The translations under genes were made by a program, and so were the position numbers. 8,392 nt of DNA, taken from positions 1 through 8,392 of the forward strand of contig CBFHQG010000099.1 of assembly GCA_965657825.1 (NCBI GenBank), written 5' to 3'. This DNA comes from M55B157 sp965657825. GTDB taxonomy: Bacteria; Actinomycetota; Actinomycetes; S36-B12. The stretch's first letter is position 1. Each line of letters begins with the position of its first letter. Under the pieces are notes generated by a model, which searched no databases, was not told where the DNA came from, and worked only from the letters and a program-made list of their open reading frames with translations. Positions 7,155 through 8,392 of this stretch are shown here, piece after piece.

Positions 7155-7595
7155 ATGTCGCGCATCCAACTTGCCCTCAGCGTCGCCGATCTCGATGCCT
7201 CCATCGATTTCTACCGCACCATGTTCGCTACCGACCCACATAAGGTCCGCCCGGGCTATGCCAACTTCGAGATCGTGGACCCGCCGCTGAAGCTCGTCTT
7301 GATCGAGGTGCCCGCAGACCAGCGCGGTCACGGGGTCGAGGGCGGCCTCAATCACCTCGGTGTCGAGGAGACGTCACCCGCCAAAGTCGCCGAGCACACC
7401 GATCGACTCCGTCAGACGGGCTTGATCACGCGGGAGGAGACCGACACCGTCTGCTGTTACGCCGCCCAGGACAAGATCTGGCTGCAGGACCCGGCGGGGG
7501 TGCCCTGGGAGTTCTACGCGATCACCGACGATGCACCGGATGAGAGCAGCGGAATGCGCATCGATGCACCGAGCGACTCCGCCTGCTGCACCTAA
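7155..7595 (+). CDS. arsI: ArsI/CadI-type vicinal-oxygen-chelate dioxygenase (C-As lyase)
   Basis: A 146-residue glyoxalase/VOC-fold protein with strong resemblance to the ArsI (formerly CadI) family: PGYANFEIVDPPLKLVLI (33-50), LNHLGVE (65-71), CCYAAQDKIWLQDPAG (100-115) and PWEFY (117-121). ArsI is an Fe(II)-dependent dioxygenase that cleaves the C-As bond of trivalent organoarsenicals such as MAs(III), giving inorganic arsenite. The vicinal Cys100-Cys101 pair matches the known arsenic-binding pair. Gln5, His67 and Glu119 are the likely iron ligands by comparison with the fold. A second Cys pair (144-145) lies at the C-terminus, also common in the family. ATG has GAGGAG (7143-7148) six bases upstream. 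Unusually, no arsR, arsM or arsenite efflux gene is adjacent; the upstream SDR ends 78 bases earlier, and the gene has its own operator-like repeats. Confidence 0.92.
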   Translation: MSRIQLALSVADLDASIDFYRTMFATDPHKVRPGYANFEIVDPPLKLVLIEVPADQRGHGVEGGLNHLGVEETSPAKVAEHTDRLRQTGLITREETDTVCCYAAQDKIWLQDPAGVPWEFYAITDDAPDESSGMRIDAPSDSACCT

Positions 7596-7757
7596 CGCCC
7601 TCGCTCTCTCAGTCCTCACCGAAGCGGTGGAGCCGAGATGCATGCCGGGGAACCCACCGAAGCCGTGACGTGTTCATCCACCCAGCCTCACCTCGACTGG
7701 GGACACCGTTACCCGACGAACGTGTCCGCTGACCGGTCCACAACCGGCGATTTCGAC

Positions 7758-7763
7758 TACCCT
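7758..7763 (+). promoter_or_regulatory. Candidate -10 element before the SGNH-like gene
   Basis: TACCCT has the actinobacterial TANNNT form and is identical to the -10 proposed for the operon at 3595. It would start a transcript near 7770, about 22 bases before the ATG. No good -35 hexamer is seen at 16-19 bases upstream, so this is weak. The rest of the 196-base gap (7596-7791) holds a small hairpin of CCGGT/ACCGG (7733-7747), a weak CACC/GGTG hairpin just after arsI, and no gene that I can support. Confidence 0.3.
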
Positions 7764-7791
7764 CGAACACGTTGCCACCTATGGGGGTCGC

Positions 7792-8392
7792 ATGGTTCGC
7801 ATCCTGGTCACGGTGATCGCTCTGGCCGTCGGATTCACCGGCGGTCTGTGGAGCGGCATCCTCTACACCGACTCCCAGCAGTCGGCTGCCCCCGCGCCTG
7901 CGCCCAGCCCGACGATCACGCCCACCTCCGCGAGTCCCTCGCCGACACCGACGCGGACCACACCCACCCCCTATGACGGTGAGGTGTTCGCCTTCGGCGA
8001 CTTCTTCTTCCTCAGTACTGCACCGTGCCTGGAGGCTAAGGGCTTCGAGGTGGATGCAGTGTCAGGTCGACGCGTCACCGATGCGGCTGCCGAGTTGACC
8101 AGACTGCGCCCGGATCTGCCCGGTGCGGTGCTCCTGCACCTGGGGGCTAACGGCGGTGCGGCACCTGCGGATCTGGATCGCATCATGGAGATTCTCGGTC
8201 CGGATCGGATCGTGGTGTGGTCGACGATCCAGTTGCCGGATGATGATCGGTACACCTTCGAAGCCGAGACCAATGCAGCTATCTCGGCCCTGCCGCGGAA
8301 GTATCCGAATGCGCGCATCGTCAGTTGGAATGCGCTGTCCTTGACGAATCCGACCTGGGTGAATGCCGATGGCAGCCTGACCTCAGCCGGAT
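7792..8392 (+). CDS. Membrane-anchored SGNH-hydrolase-like protein lacking catalytic residues, 3' end cut by window
   Basis: Two hundred residues are visible with no stop before the right edge. An N-terminal hydrophobic helix (about 4-25) anchors or exports it; a Pro/Thr/Ser-rich linker (about 31-60) leads to an extracellular SGNH-like domain. The domain resembles those attached to or encoded beside actinobacterial acyltransferase-3 proteins: FGDFFFLSTAPCLE (68-81), HLGANG (116-121), LGPDRIVVW (135-143), YPNARIVSWNAL (171-182) and NADGSLTSAG (191-200). In active members the first block reads GDSV with the nucleophilic Ser and the last reads DGVHLT with the catalytic His. Here the Ser is Phe71 and the His is missing, with one residue fewer, while Asp193 and Asn120 remain. 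It is probably a binding or scaffolding pseudoenzyme at the cell surface. The ATG has GGGGG (7783-7787) four bases upstream. Confidence 0.75.
   Translation, partial: MVRILVTVIALAVGFTGGLWSGILYTDSQQSAAPAPAPSPTITPTSASPSPTPTRTTPTPYDGEVFAFGDFFFLSTAPCLEAKGFEVDAVSGRRVTDAAAELTRLRPDLPGAVLLHLGANGGAAPADLDRIMEILGPDRIVVWSTIQLPDDDRYTFEAETNAAISALPRKYPNARIVSWNALSLTNPTWVNADGSLTSAG

Noticed and set aside
7634..7745. Resemblance to a c-di-AMP (ydaO/yuaA) riboswitch: CCGGGGAACCCACCGAAGCC and CCCGACGAACGTGTCCGCTGACC-like segments
   Set aside because: The first block looks similar, but the GGGGTGAAT-type block and the CCCGTCAGC block are not properly present. A possible promoter -10 lies downstream of it. A covariance search with Rfam RF00379 scoring above threshold would revive the idea.
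7638..7976. Possible small gene on the plus strand after arsI
   Set aside because: It overlaps the start of the SGNH-like gene in another frame, has no good ribosome site, and its translation is low-complexity His/Arg-rich as expected of a shadow frame.

Overview
The window is high-GC chromosomal DNA from an actinobacterium. Evidence: strong GC bias at third codon positions, frequent GTG starts, a purF-purM pair of actinobacterial type, an ArsI/CadI-type lyase with the actinobacterial sequence pattern, and a secreted SGNH-like protein of the kind found with actinobacterial membrane acyltransferases. I cannot name a genus. No tRNA, rRNA, CRISPR array, insertion sequence or phage gene is visible.

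Left part (1-3358, minus strand): three genes point left. The first in transcription order encodes a small secreted, alanine-rich helical protein with 11-residue repeats. It is followed by purF (amidophosphoribosyltransferase, first step of purine synthesis) and, 7 bases further on, purM (AIR synthetase), which runs off the left edge. This is core metabolism.

Middle (3359-7076): a divergent control region of 287 bases separates the purine side from a compact rightward operon: SDR dehydrogenase, GntR/FCD regulator, FMO-type flavin monooxygenase, second SDR dehydrogenase. All three junctions overlap (4, 4 and 8 bases), so translation is probably coupled. In front lie a candidate sigma-70 promoter and, just after its predicted start, a perfect 14-bp palindrome that fits a FadR-type GntR operator. 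The likely logic is an autoregulated inducible catabolic cassette, in which dehydrogenation and oxygenation act in series on one alcohol, ketone or similar small molecule. The substrate cannot be read from the sequence.

Right part (7077-8392): an ArsI/CadI-type C-As lyase gene stands alone, with no arsR beside it. Its promoter region carries three tandem 10-bp units, each containing the palindrome ATCGAT, which probably form a metalloregulator operator. Last is the start of a membrane-anchored SGNH-hydrolase-like protein whose expected catalytic serine and histidine are both missing. It looks like a pseudoenzyme and continues beyond the right edge.

The points most worth a second look are the GntR/SDR/FMO cassette with its operator, the inactive-looking SGNH protein, the arsI repeat array, and the hendecad-repeat secreted protein in front of purF.
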